This document shows, in pieces, positions 1 through 11,648 of a stretch of 64,000 bases of DNA. The position numbers and the translations under genes are program-made. This DNA comes from Panagrolaimus kolymaensis (taxonomy: Eukaryota; Nematoda; Chromadorea; Rhabditida; Panagrolaimidae), in NCBI GenBank assembly GCA_028622995.1, contig JAJQJQ010000020.1, positions 3,472,001 to 3,536,000 on the forward strand, read 5' to 3'. The first letter of the stretch is position 1. The number at the start of each line of letters is the position of its first letter. The notes under the pieces were generated by a model, which saw nothing but the letters and a program-made list of their open reading frames with translations, was not told the DNA's origin and did not search any database.

Positions 1-867
1 TGTGTATTACTTTTCTACCGTAGTACAACCTCCATAATATGATTGAAAGTCAAAAAGACAGAAGAAAGAAACAAAGAGGAGGAAGCAAAAAATCAAAACA
101 CAGCAGCAACTAAAAATGGAAGAAAAAAATATGATGTTTGTTTTAACTTCAAAAATAATCAAATTTTTTCTAATTCTTTTTTGAAATGTTTTTCAATTTT
201 TTTGCTAAATTGGTTACAGTAACTTAATATTTTTATTTCACAAAAAAAAAAGTTTTGGAAAGGTTAGTAGTTACCATAGTTTTTTCAATGGAAGCAAAAA
301 AATACCAAAATGGCAAACAAAAAAAGTAGTAACATAAAAATTAAATTTAATCAAAAATATTTTATAAGAATAAATCATTTTTTCTTTTTATGTATTTCTT
401 TAACTTTTAAATTCGTTATTCTTTCTTTTCCTTTCTTCCTTTTTATTTTAAATATTTAATTCTGAATTATTTAAAAAAAGAAATCTAACATTTTTTTTAT
501 TAAATTTATTAACAATTTTTTTGCTTCATAATTTTTCTTTTCTTATATATAGAAATGCTTTCATTCATTCCGATTATTCTTAATAACATACATAGTTGTT
601 GCTATTTGCTTGCCTTTTTTTACCTTTAAAAAAGCGAAAAAACTCTTTATAAAATTATTTTCAGAATACTGTAACTCAAAAAGTGATTAAAAAATGTTTG
701 AAAATTTTTAATGGTCGTTAGTTGAACAACATCAAACATTTTTCTTTTTTTTTCTTTCAGTTCTTGTTTTTACGATCTTCAAATTAACCCAGAAAATTAT
801 TTATCGTGCGAGAGTTATTTTCAAAAAACTTTCCTCAACAACATTTTGTTTTATTACAGAGTTTGTC
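1..867. other. Intergenic, AT-rich upstream region
   Basis: No supported gene. The stretch is long A and T runs with no extended open frame. It lies upstream of the chemoreceptor-like gene that starts at 868 and may hold its promoter, but I recognise no specific site. Confidence 0.5.
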
Positions 868-2499
868 ATGGTTTTGGAAACAATACCTCGCACAACTTTT
901 TATATTTGTTGTTCAGCATTTTCAAATATTGCAGCAATTTTTGAACTTTTATTAGTTATATTTTTTTCTTTTCATCAAATAATTAAACGTGATTCAGCTT
1001 ATAATTCAGTTTATTATGTTTTGTTGAATGTTGGATACACTATTTCGGTTTGGTGTACATTTGCATGGTTATTTTATGATTTATTTGGTCGCTTTTCATA
1101 TGCCTTTCAATACATTGCATTTAGCAGTGATTGGTATTTTTTATTTTTTCTTGCATTTTGGAATTTTATTGTTGGTTTATATCGTTGCACTGCGCTTGGA
1201 TTTTCATTAAAGCATGAAAGAGTGAGTTTTTTTTCTAGGGATTTAAGAAGAAAAATAATGTGAAAATCAATAATGAAAAAGGTTAAAATTTAAATGAAAT
1301 TAAAAAAAAAATAATGTTTGTTTAAATGTGCCGCAGTTAATTTAATTTGCAAAAAAAAAAACAGAAAGCGAGTATAATAATTTTAAAAATTAATCAAAAG
1401 TTTATTTTATTCTGACATCATTCAGCATTGCTTAAAATGATTTTAAAATTATGGTTGTTAGTGGTTTTTTTAAAAGAATTACATCGGTTTACTAAAACAA
1501 GATAAATAAGCTCGCATACTTAGTCGTTCAATAGGATACGGTAAAAAAAGCCTCTTTGAATAAATAAAAAAGATCCTTCAAAAAAAAATTTCCTTTAAAC
1601 TTTACCATAAAATTTTTTGCTTCAAGATTATTATTTTTTAGTATTAAAATTTTCTATAAAGGAACACTTATTTGTTTTTGATTCGATTTACTTTTGCGGA
1701 TTTTTTTTCTCAGTGGCACTTTGATGTATGACTTCCATTATTTAGGTCATTAGTTTTTCAAAAATAAGAAATAAAAGTTTTTTTGAACTGTAAATAAAAC
1801 ATGAAAAAACTACCAAAAACGATGGAAAAAAACAGAATCACTCTGATTGCTAACTAAATGTGTTTAAAAAATAAATTAAAGACGAATTCTTAACTTTTTT
1901 CCGCGAAATTCATTCAAAACCACAAATTTAAGCATTATTAAATTTAAAAAAATATGTATTTAAAATTATTAGATTTGGTCTGGAATACAAATTTATGCTA
2001 TTATTATTGTTATTCTTTTTCCATTTGCAATTTTTGGCCATTCCTTTTCAAATTCATATTGCATCATAAATATTTATGATAATAGTAATGAGTGTAAAGA
2101 ATTTTCTGGAAATTTTTATACTTGGTTACTTTATGTTAATGTTCCATTGAGTTTTTTAACTGCGATCGCGATAATTCTTTCCGTCATTAAAATTCGTTGT
2201 TTAACTCCAGGAAAATCACCCACGGGCAAAGTTGAGCGTCGATTGATCCTTCAAACCATTTTAACTGTATGCTTTCAATTAATTTATTATATTCTTATGA
2301 CAGAAAATATAATTACCATAAAAATAAATAATATGGATTTAGTATTAAATTTAGCTATCATTTCTCTTGTTTTTGTTCATTATTTCATAATTTGAGAAAA
2401 GAATTTTTAATTTTTTATGTTTTAAAATTTTTAGTTAAAAGACCTGATATTTCTAAAACCACTGTAATTGTGATGAAAAGTTCAACAAGAGTTACGTAA
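868..2499 (+). pseudogene. Srg/Srv-like chemoreceptor, probably decayed
   Basis: Two exons, about 868-1221 and 1973-2499. Exon 1 encodes three hydrophobic segments ending in GLYRCTALGFSLKHER. Exon 2 resumes IWSGIQIYA and carries further membrane segments. The signature R-x-T/S-A-x-G-x-P/S-x-x-H followed by I/L-W-x-G across the intron is shared with the paralogues at 18085 and 26185 and recalls nematode Srg/Srv-type serpentine receptors, which sense chemicals in sensory neurons. The seventh segment is damaged. The frame ends at a stop at 2393-2395 after VFVHYFII, but the conserved tail (HNLRKEFLIFY, then LKFLVKR) resumes in another reading frame from about 2385 to the stop at 2497-2499. Compared with the 18085 paralogue, about 11 residues between these blocks are missing. 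This looks like a small deletion with a frameshift. An assembly error would be the alternative. Class assignment within the chemoreceptors is uncertain. Confidence 0.65.
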
Positions 2500-3598
2500 T
2501 CATTAATATTTGAGGGTCATAAGTTTTTGAATTTTAATTTCTTATGGCTAAAATTTTCTTCTTTGATATGTATTTTTTTTTGTTGTTGTTGCATAAAATT
2601 TGTAAAAACTGTAAAATTATTTGTGTAAAAAAAATAAAATAAATTTTATTTAACCAATTTATTATAATTTTTGCAGAGTAAAAGCACCAAACAAAAATCA
2701 ATTGCCACCACATCAATAAAATTTTTGTTTGAACAAATAAATTTTTTATTTGTTTTTCAGTTACAATAATTTTGAAATAAAAATATGGGTGCAACAATGA
2801 CTTTGCATTAGTTACTTCCACTTCTAATTCCAATTCCATTTATATAGAAGGAGTGAATGGAAGTGGTTCAAAAGAAGTAATTGAAATCCATTGACTTCAA
2901 CTTTCATCAAGAAAAAATTTTCTATTTTATATTCTAAAAATACACTTATAATTTTTTTTTCGAATAAGAATGAAAAAATTTGAGAAATGGAAGTTTATAA
3001 AGGAGATTTGTTGGATGTGCAAGTTATTAACGGAAGTGTTGGAGTGATTGGATGGGAAATCAAGAATCGAAAGTTTGCATTCACTTCTTTGATTCAAAAA
3101 TTTGGAAATTTTTAACTTTTAAAAAATGGTAAAGCTATTTCATTTTTTTTTATAAATGTGAGCTACCTTTTTAGTCATATTCTCCATTTTATATTAAACC
3201 TAAAGATGAATTTATTCTATAGCAGTGAAGTTTAAATAAAATTTTCTCATACACTTTTTCATATTTTTTCAAAATTACTTATTATTTTTCTTTTCAAATA
3301 CAAAAAATAAATAAGAATGTTCACCGACGATGAAATAAGAAATATAATACTTAGAATAAATTTCCTGCTATTAGCAAAGTAAAATAATATATATATACAA
3401 AGTATTTTATTTTGTGATGTTTGCTTAAACTCAAAATTAAAATTTTTTTAATAAAAGAAAATAATATTTAATTTCTCTTGCAATTACTGCTGCGGCAACC
3501 ATTGTAATTATATAAATTTTTTCATTTGCTTTTATTTTTATTTTATTTTATTTTTATATTAATGACTTCGCCATTTTGTGAGGAATAAAATCATAATA
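2500..3598. other. Intergenic; one short ORF at 2987-3115
   Basis: Mostly A/T runs. A short frame at 2987-3115 (+) encodes 42 residues beginning MEVYKGDLLDVQVINGSVG. Its base use is less AT-biased than its surroundings, but there is no second exon, signal peptide or recognised family, so I do not call it a gene. Around 2810-2910 there are imperfect inverted TTCCACTTC / GAAGTGG segments. Confidence 0.35.
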
Positions 3599-5916
3599 AT
3601 GGGTGCTTCAAATTTGAATGAAACAGATGTTTTTTATTTTGGTAATAAAATTATGCTAAATAAAGTTATGATACCGGAGGATACAGAATTATTGCATAAT
3701 GATATTTTAGCTGCTTCATTGATATTTGTGGTAATTTAGTTTAGAGTTTAAAAAAAGGAAGGGAAAAACACTAAAAAATGGCTTATAAAAGTTTTTTGTT
3801 GAACGAAAAAGAATTTTGGGTTTAGATTTAAAATATTTTTTAAAACCCATTTTTTCATATTTTTCATTCTGAGACACCTAGAATCCTAAAATTAATTTTC
3901 TTTTTCACTTTTTAGAATAATTTTTATGGTTTTTTAAAATAAACATTATTCCTTTTTTTATTCTTTGGATTTCACCCTATTTTTTAAAACTTCGTTTTTT
4001 TCCAGATCGGCGTTTGTGGTTTAATCGCAAATTTTATTTCTCTTCGAATTATTTTCAAAGTCCCAGCTCTTCATAATTGTTTTGGATATTTATGTTTCAT
4101 TCATGCTCTTGGTGAAGCAGGCGTATTAGCTATATTTGTTTTTTGGGCCACTTCCATGTCTCTTATGTAAGTTTTTTTTTGCACTTTAAAAAATACTGTA
4201 AAATCAAAAGTTTAAAAACTTGTTATAACTTTTTTTTTGAGAAAGTACAACCATGTTGATCAAAAAAAAAATTTGTAGGGATTACGTTTTTGAGTTGCTA
4301 CTACGTAAAAGTAAAAAGTATGGGAATGTAACAATCAATTTTTGGATATATTTCTTAAAACTAAAATGCGATCTTTGAAATTGAGAAGAATGATAACTAA
4401 TTGTCATCAATTTTTTTAAATAAATTATGAAATTGCAAACTTTCAAAAAAAAACTGTGCATAAAAACACATTTTTTTTCTCTGTTGTAAGTAAGATGCTT
4501 TGGAAATTTCAATTAACGAGTGCTTCAAAAATAAGGAAAATTATATTTATAAAACAAACGCACTTAAAATTTAAAGCAATTAAAGGCTTAAAAATAAAAT
4601 AAATATTTGTGTTTTACTTGCATCTGTATTGAGGGTTTTGGCATGAGTTAAAAAAATAACTTTAAAAAAAGCATTTAAATAGCATTTAAATTTTTACAGT
4701 AAAAAAATTTAGAACTCAGAAATCAAAAAAAATTTTCGATGTTCAAGCATTTCTTTTTTTTTTATTAAAAAATTTTTTTTTGCTAAACTTCGCGAAAAAA
4801 AAGATTAAATTTAATTTCCCAAGTTTTAGTAAAACCGATCTATCCCATAGTTATCTTGGAATGAAATTTGGTCAACTCATCCTTATTTTTTATTTCATTA
4901 CTCTTTATGCTCAATTATTAAAAGCTATAAATCGTTTATTTGCAATTGGAAGTCCAATAAATTATCGAATAATATTTAATGAAAATAATGCAAAATATTT
5001 TGTTTCCATTGTTATTTTTATTTCTTTATTTCATGGAATTATTTATTTTTTTGGTAAGTCATTTTTTTGAAAGCTTTAACCCGAAAGTTTTGATCTGAAA
5101 AATTAAATACAAATTTTTTTATATGCTTCTTCGAAGAAAATATAAATAAATAGCAAGAAATTCCCTTTTAGATGGATGTGATTTTTATTTTAATGCTTAT
5201 ACCCTAGTTTGGACATTTGAATCCTCACCCTGTGGAAAAGTGATATCATTTTATATTGATTTTATTTATGGTTGCTCATTTATGTTATTTGTTATTCTCA
5301 TTGATGTATGCACACTTTTTGTGGTACAAAAACATCGAAGAGCTTTAGGTTTGTATAATTCCAAAAATTTATAATGGATAAAAAAGTATATGGGTTTTAG
5401 ATCAAAATTCTGCCACAAAACAGCGAAAAGAAATACGATTTTTTATTCAGGTAAAAAAATATTCTTTTAAAAAAGTTGTTTTTTTTTTGAAACTTTTTTT
5501 TACTTCGTGTTTCACGACAAAAACTTTTGCATTTTTTGGATATATTTATTTTCCACTGATGTGAATTTGAGTTTTTTTAGACATGCCTTACATCAATTTT
5601 GTATACTCTCATGCTTGCATCATTTCATATTGTTTCAACTTTTAATAGCAATAAATGGCATGTTTTTCTTTCCACAAGCATAGCATGGGAATTTTGTCAT
5701 ACACTCGATGCGTAAGAGTTTAAGCTGTTTTTCTTTAGACTTTAGCCACCGGCAATATAAAACATTTTTTTTTATAGTTTGATAGTTATTGGATTTAATG
5801 CAAAACTTCAAAGAAATTCTTCAAATACCAGTGCTGTGATATCAATTAGCACCAAAACAATTAAAAAGCCTTCTTCAATTCAAAGAAATCAACCTAAAAT
5901 TCGGGTAACTGGTTAA
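3599..5916 (+). CDS. Srx-like serpentine chemoreceptor
   Basis: Seven exons join in frame: about 3599-3730, 4006-4166, 4830-5053, 5172-5348, 5401-5450, 5581-5711 and 5778-5916. Each junction has GT-AG borders. The product has the nematode Srx pattern: a first membrane segment with GLIAN, then PALHNCFGYLCFIHALGEAG, the NRLFAIGSPINYRIIF block after the third helix (NR..ai..P..Y..if), a cysteine-rich extracellular loop (DGCDFYFN to ESSPCG), and a last helix with WEFCHTLDALIVIGFN. Srx proteins are G-protein-coupled chemoreceptors of sensory neurons. No frame break is visible, so it should be functional. Intron 2 (4167-4829) is unusually long for this gene. Ligand unknown. The family call is by motif recognition only. 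Confidence 0.8.
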
Positions 5917-6341
5917 AATGATTCACAATTAAATCTAGGAATAATATTATTTTTTTTGTAATAATTTTATTAATGAATTGATAGGTTTTTTTTATTTATC
6001 TCCTTACTTTGTTTAGCACATTTTGAAAGCAAAAACACTTGTTTATTTTTTGCTTCACGAGATAAAAAAAGCCCTTTTTGAAATTAAATTTTATTTTATA
6101 TAAAAAATTTATTGAAATCAAATAAAAAGTTAATGATTTTCAAAAAGTTTTCTCCATAGTTTAAAACAAAAAACATTGATTTAAAGAAGAATAAAAAAAC
6201 AAGAACACAAAGTCATAGAAGAAATTAAAAACAATTCAAAGTGGAAACCATTAAAGCAAAAATATAAAAATTTAAAAGTAAAGCAAAGTTACAAAAAAAA
6301 AGAGATCTTGCTCTAAAATAAGAAAATTACTTTTAAAAGTA
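5917..6341. other. Intergenic between convergent genes
   Basis: AT-rich spacer between the 3' ends of the Srx-like gene and the minus-strand gene at 6342-7345. I see nothing else in it. Confidence 0.5.
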
Positions 6342-7345
6342 TCATTCAAAAGGCGAACCAAGTAATTTATCAATTTTGGAATTGCAATTTTTAGCATCAA
6401 ACATTAATGAGTCATATAATTCAAAAATTCCCAAAGTCAGAATATAAGAAAAAACAAAATAATCGACATAAGTAATTTTGCGAAATTGTTTGAAAAGGCA
6501 TAAGAAAATTCGGAAAATAACACAAAAAGTTGCAGCTCCTTCAAAAACAGATTTAATGAAAGGGGGTTGAATGTAATAAAATTTCTTTTGAATGGAATAT
6601 TGTTGATCCAAAGTTTCAGTAATTTTTTGAATTTTTTTAGTATAAACTTTTAAAGCATATAAATAATTTTCTGGAAAATCTGCTTTTTTAGGCATATCGT
6701 CGTTGATTCGCTAAAAAAAATTAGTTATTGATTATTCATTTTTGAAATCCATTTTTAAACTGATTATCAAAATTTTTTATTTTTTCCTTCTTGTTTTTAT
6801 TTTTGCATCTCAAACCTTGTAAGTTGGCTTTTGAACTTTTAAGAAATCGAAAAAAAAATTTTTATCTCTCTTCTCTGTTTTGGGAAATCCTTTTCTTCAT
6901 TTTTTGTTTCTAAAAATTTTTTAACTGCAAAAAAGGAACAAAAAAATTGTACGGGTTTTTACTAAATCCTGCTACAGCTTTTTGTGACTGTGAATCTATG
7001 AGAATTTTGTTGACCCTTACTGCTTTTCAATAACCCAAATTCAAAGTGTTGTATCAAAAATTTAATTTTAAAATTTATAACAATCAGAACATTCCTTATA
7101 TTCATTTTTTGTTTTTGTAAAATAAACCACAAAAAAAATTTACTCACCTTTGACAATGCAACAAAAAGAGGATAACATCTTTCATATAAAAGATTGTTAG
7201 GAGGTGTTGATTCTCTAGCATTAAGAAAATTAATCATTGGAACAGTAAAATAAGCAAAACAAGTTGCAACAAAAAGAATTATAATTAAATCACGAGTTTT
7301 ACCAAAGAATTCTTTAATTTCAGCGATTAGAGTTACGTCAACCAT
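6342..7345 (-). CDS. Unrecognised small membrane protein
   Basis: Two minus-strand exons, about 7345-7148 and 6710-6342, join in phase 0 (donor GTGAGT, acceptor after a T-rich tract) to give about 188 residues. The start MVDVTLIAEIKEFFGKTRD is followed by a hydrophobic helix (LIIILFVATCFAYFTVPMI). A central hydrophilic stretch follows (RINDDMPKKADFPENYLYALKVYTKK region). Two more hydrophobic segments lie near FEGAATFCVIFRIFLCLF and YFVFSYILTLGIFEL. It therefore looks like a three-helix membrane protein. I do not recognise the family. Clean splice sites and continuous frame favour a real gene. Confidence 0.55.
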
Positions 7346-7870
7346 TTTTGAAGGAAATAAAAAATAAATAACAGACAAATATGAGCGTCGAAAAAATATA
7401 AGAAAAATGTAGAAGCATAAAAAAAATCCTTTGAGCCCCAAACAAATTGTTTTTGGATCAAAGATGTGAAGAGAAGAAAAAGAAAGATAGCTTTGGAAAA
7501 TGAAAAAATGGCGTTTTTGTTTTCTTGTTTTTCTTTTTTTGGTTGGATGTTTTTTTTCTTCCAAGCTCTGCGACCTTTACTTTGTCTATCATTGCGATAA
7601 TAAAGGTGTTGAAAAAAAAACGTACGCCTTTATTCATTATTTTTTTTTTGTTGCTATCAATGGGTTGAAGTTTATTCGGTTAAAATGATGTAAAAAATTT
7701 ATGCAAAATAATAAATGATTAGAAAATAATAAAATGAGAAATCATATTTAGATGGGAAAAAATCAAGCAGTTATAAAAACAAAAAAAAAACTATGCACCT
7801 TTAAAAAACGATGGATGTAATTTGTCATAATTATAAGTAATTATTGTTAAAAAAAATTTTGAGAATCCAG
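7346..7870. other. Intergenic spacer
   Basis: AT-rich upstream region of the minus-strand gene ending at 7345. Short frames on both strands here are rich in Phe/Lys and look like chance ORFs from T and A runs. Confidence 0.45.
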
Positions 7871-7879
7871 AATTTTTTG

Positions 7880-8555
7880 AAACAAATTTTGGATGAAAAA
7901 ATAAAGAAATTTCCATCAAATTGGCTAAGGTCTTATTATTAGACCTTAAAGCATTTAGCAGAAAATGATTATATTACATTTTTATCAACTTGTTGGGAAT
8001 TAAAATTTTTTAATGATCTTAGTATTAATGGAATTTATTGTACAAAAAGGGTGAGTTCAATTAATTTAATATATTCGATAAAAGGTACAATTTTTTCTTG
8101 TTGTTGTTGATAGAGTTTAAATGTATCATTATGTATAAAAAAAAGATTATCGAATTCCTTTGCAGATGATGTCCATATGGTTAAATAAAAAACCCATCAT
8201 TAATGTATTCACACATTTGAACATTGGAGTACAATTCATTCAAAAAATTGAAACTTTAGCTCAACAATGGTGTATTGGTTTCTTTAATAGAGATGTTTTT
8301 GAATTCAATGAAAGTTCGTTGCCAAAGAGTCACTTTTTCACATCGAGATCAAAAGATAAACTTGCTAGAAAAATAATTATGCTTTATCATTTAAAAAATT
8401 CATATAAAGGAAATGGTGTAATATTTTCTTCTAATATATTGGAAGAAAAATTTTGGAGAATAATGAATGTTAATAATCGATTTATTTATAGTTCGGTAAA
8501 ATTTGAATATAAAATTTTAAATTATAATTATAAATTTATTTCTAGACTAAAATGA
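7880..8555 (+). pseudogene. F-box-like fragment, probably broken
   Basis: Reading forward from about 7864 gives KIKKFPSNWLRSYY, an in-frame TAG at about 7939, then TLKHLAENDYITFLSTCWEL. This has the look of a nematode F-box (Pro-x-x-hydrophobic, Leu-x-x-Leu, Cys-x-x-hydrophobic). An exon ends near 8050 at GTGAGT and a second runs from about 8166 (after TTTGCAG) to a stop at 8555, encoding about 130 residues with no recognised domain. The in-frame stop could be removed only by an implausibly short 13-base intron. No in-frame start was found upstream. Either a decayed gene or one with an unseen first exon. F-box identity is tentative. Confidence 0.35.
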
Positions 8556-9042
8556 ATTTACAAAAAGCTAATTGTGTTCTTTTTAAATTTGGAATTACTT
8601 TAATAACAGCTATTTTTCCAATGGCTTCAAATATTTATTTAGGATTTTGTTATTATAGAAATGAAACATTGGAGGTAAGTTAGCTTATTCTGCGTTTAAG
8701 ACCATATTTAAATTAAATTCAAAGTACTGAAAGTTTTGTCCATTAATCAGTTGTTAAGCTTCTCTCAAAGTTAATCATTAAACCCTAAAGGTTTTTCTTA
8801 TTTTCATGTTGTTATTAGTTTTATTTTAGGTTGGAATTTATTTAAGTGGAATGAAAAAGCTGTATCCATTGATTGAAGAAAGTAAAAACATCGATGAATT
8901 TGTCATTATTATTGCACATAAACTGAAACAAATTATTTTGGAATCCACCCATGTTGAAGCTCATGTGAATGTCGTTATTAAAAATGCTATCCCCTCATTG
9001 GATTTTAACTTCACTGATGAGAAATATGAATATGTTAAATAA
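8552..9042 (+). CDS. Unrecognised small protein with N-terminal hydrophobic segment
   Basis: Two exons, 8552-8674 and 8830-9042, with donor GTAAGT and acceptor TTTTAG, join in phase 0 to give 111 residues. Residues about 8-30 are hydrophobic (CVLFKFGITLITAIFPMASN) and could be a signal or membrane anchor. The rest is soluble and charged, ending NFTDEKYEYVK. The start ATG overlaps the stop of the preceding open frame (ATGA). It could also be the 3' part of a larger gene that includes that frame. No family recognised. Confidence 0.45.
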
Positions 9043-9396
9043 GGATATTGAGATATATGTAACAATAGTCTGAAGTTCATCAAAAGAATAAAAGCTTCAT
9101 AAAATATTATAATTAAACTTTTCAAATAATGAATATTATCATTCTTGAAAGAGAGATACATATATTTTCGACCAACTCAAGCTCTTTGGCAATTTTTTCT
9201 TCGTATATCATGAAAAAAAAAAATTCTTGATGAACGGCTTACCATTTTTTTTTTGAGAATCATTTATTAGCTAGATTTGTTAAGAAACTTTAATTTCAAA
9301 ATTAAGAAAGTTATTCTTTCTTTTATTTTAAAAAATTTTAAAATTACTTAACTTTTTTGTTTCATTGTTCTTTGATTTTAGTTCATCAGCATTTTT
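9043..9396. other. Intergenic spacer
   Basis: AT-rich sequence with nothing recognisable. Confidence 0.45.
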
Positions 9397-9419
9397 TTGT
9401 TCGTTTGTTTTTTCTACCT

Positions 9420-10700
9420 ATGTAAAGTGAGAATGTATGTCTGTCTGTTTGTTTGTCTGTCAATGTGGTGTCCCCTAGCAAATTTAAATGTGTCTAGCAC
9501 CTCATATGCAGTTTTTTACGCTGATTCCGAATATGTGAATTTCATTCTTCGGAATCGAGATGGCCGATTCAGGACATGCGTTTTAAATTTGCATAATCGA
9601 AAAATTTCTCGACACGAATGTTTCTCTTTGTGTTTGATGAAAGGACGAAGCGTGGGATTTTTTGGAAACGTTAATTTTCTTTTCGAGATGTTTTACTGTA
9701 ATTTGGTAAGAATGAGAGCGGTTATGGTTGAAGAAGTAATTGCGCATGATGAAATGGTTTACCGGAAGGTGTTTAAAGAAATGCTCGATTTAAATAATTT
9801 TTTGAAGTGAGGTGTAATAAAGTGTTATAGTGTTATTTCAAGATGTTTGGGAAATTTAAGAAAATTTTATTGCAACTAAGAATGTGTGGAAGTAGGTGAA
9901 GACGAAAATAGAGTAATGAAAATGGGCTTCAAAAGGATGGTGACGCATATCAGAATAATGAAATGCGAGACCGAAAAATCAAAATGTTCCCGGATTTATA
10001 AAAATGTGATTTTGGAAATACAATAATTGATAATGGAAGCAATGAAAATGGATGGGATGGGGCCCGTAGGGCCCATTATTAATTTCGAAAAGGGAGTAAT
10101 TGTACGAAGGAATATGCTTGGAAGCAGAAAGGATAAACATGAAAGTGGAGCCAGAAGGCGCAAATCGGAACTCGCTGAAGTAATTGATGAGAAGTTACGC
10201 TTGCGTTGGGGCGAAGCCCCCCTAGAAAGGTATTTAAATTTGATGTAAGCCACCCGAAGAATTATTTTAAGTAGTGTGACTTTAGTATTGAAATGGAATG
10301 AAATGTTTATATGTAAAGGTATTTTAAAATGTTGATTTCAAACATGTGAAATTAAACTGAATTAGATTAAAAGGGTGGTTAAAATTTGCGCCTCATATGG
10401 AATTTCATGTTTGCGCGTTTTAAAACGTTTGTCTAAAAAATCGTGTGTTTAAGCCCAGTTTCTGTCACAGTCACACGTTTACCATAAGAAATCCCCATCT
10501 TCTTTACTACTCACACCAAATTAATCATAAAATATTATTTCTTAACCATCTCCCTTTTTTCATCCTTTTCTAAAACAAAAGAATTCCCTAACGTTATTTT
10601 TGTCAATGAAAAGTGTTATGTTTCTTATTCGAAAAGTGTTTATGTTTGTTAATAAAAAAGTTGTGAGGGACCACCGAAGGTGGGCCCCAATGCTCTTGTG
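9420..10700. repeat. GC-richer repeat-like block
   Basis: Base composition shifts away from the A/T runs of the flanks. The left edge has a short TGTCTG/TTTG microsatellite near 9437-9462. Open frames at 9397-9810 (+, 137 codons) and 10027-10248 (+, 73 codons) have no family I recognise. Three short GC-rich inverted repeats with three-base loops lie at 10060-10074, 10208-10220 and 10671-10683. No terminal repeats or target-site duplication were found. It may be a non-autonomous mobile-element remnant, or a gene fragment carried by one. I cannot decide which. Confidence 0.4.
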
Positions 10701-11648
10701 AACTTTAAAAGAAAAAAAATTTCGAAAAAAAAACATGAATGAATTTCAATTTCAAAAAACGCTCTTTTTTATTTCTTTCTCTCTTTTTTTGCAACCATTT
10801 TTTTGTTCTTTATTTCCAAACCAAAAAAAGAAGCGTTCATCCCATCAACCGCAGCAGCCAGCAGCAGCAGCTGGCTTGGTTGTGAGTGAGTGCATGCATG
10901 TTTTCGTTATTGCTACTTTCGTAATTTTTTTTTTCATAACATTTTTCATCGTTTTTTTGGGTGGTATTAAAACTAGGAAAAGCAGAAACTTTGTTTCATT
11001 TATATTTTTTTGAAATTCTTATAAAAATGTAGCTCTTTTCTTCTTTCTTTTTTTGTTCTTATGTAATTTTATAAAATCATACAATTCAATAAATTATTAA
11101 CTTTTTTTTCTTCCTTTTTCTATCATTTTTTTTTGTTAACAAGTTTTTGCTTTTCATTTTCATTTTATCTTTTTTGTTTGTACTTGCTTTTTTTAAACAA
11201 CCCTTTTGCTTTTTTGAGGACAATGCTTCTTGTTTTTCTATGTTAGTATCATTTTAAACTCTTGGATTTAATTTCATAAAAAAAATTAATTTAATTTTTA
11301 AACTCTGTATTGTAAATCTGAAATATATTCTAACCATAAAAAGTTCAATATTTTCAAGATTTTTATTACCCCAAAACGAAAAAAAGTTATGCCCATTTTA
11401 TCACAGTTTTTTTACACTAAAATTATTATTTTTTTGAATTTGTTGAAAAACTCTTTTTATTTTAACTTTAGAAAATTTCAAAACAACAAAATTTTTTTCT
11501 AAAAAACTGTGAATAATAAATTTATTAAATAAAAGCAATGCTTTTTTTTCATTTCGTGATTGATTCAACAACGCTTTCACCGAAGTTTCATAATTTATTT
11601 TTCTATTTCTCATCATATTTTTTCCAGAAACCAAATTGAATCATAAAA
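10701..11648. other. Intergenic, upstream of first sirtuin
   Basis: AT-rich. A Gln/Pro/Ala-coding CAG-rich patch lies near 10850-10875 inside an ORF (10735-11013) that is otherwise Phe/Ser-rich and unconvincing. Nothing else recognised. Confidence 0.4.

Noticed and set aside
6962..7564. 200-codon minus-strand ORF
   Set aside because: Only its middle (7148-7345) is coding. The rest runs through the intron and upstream A/T runs.
8160..9042. A two-gene operon from the ATGA overlap at 8552
   Set aside because: The upstream frame looks broken and overlapping ATGA is not the spacing of SL2-type nematode operons.
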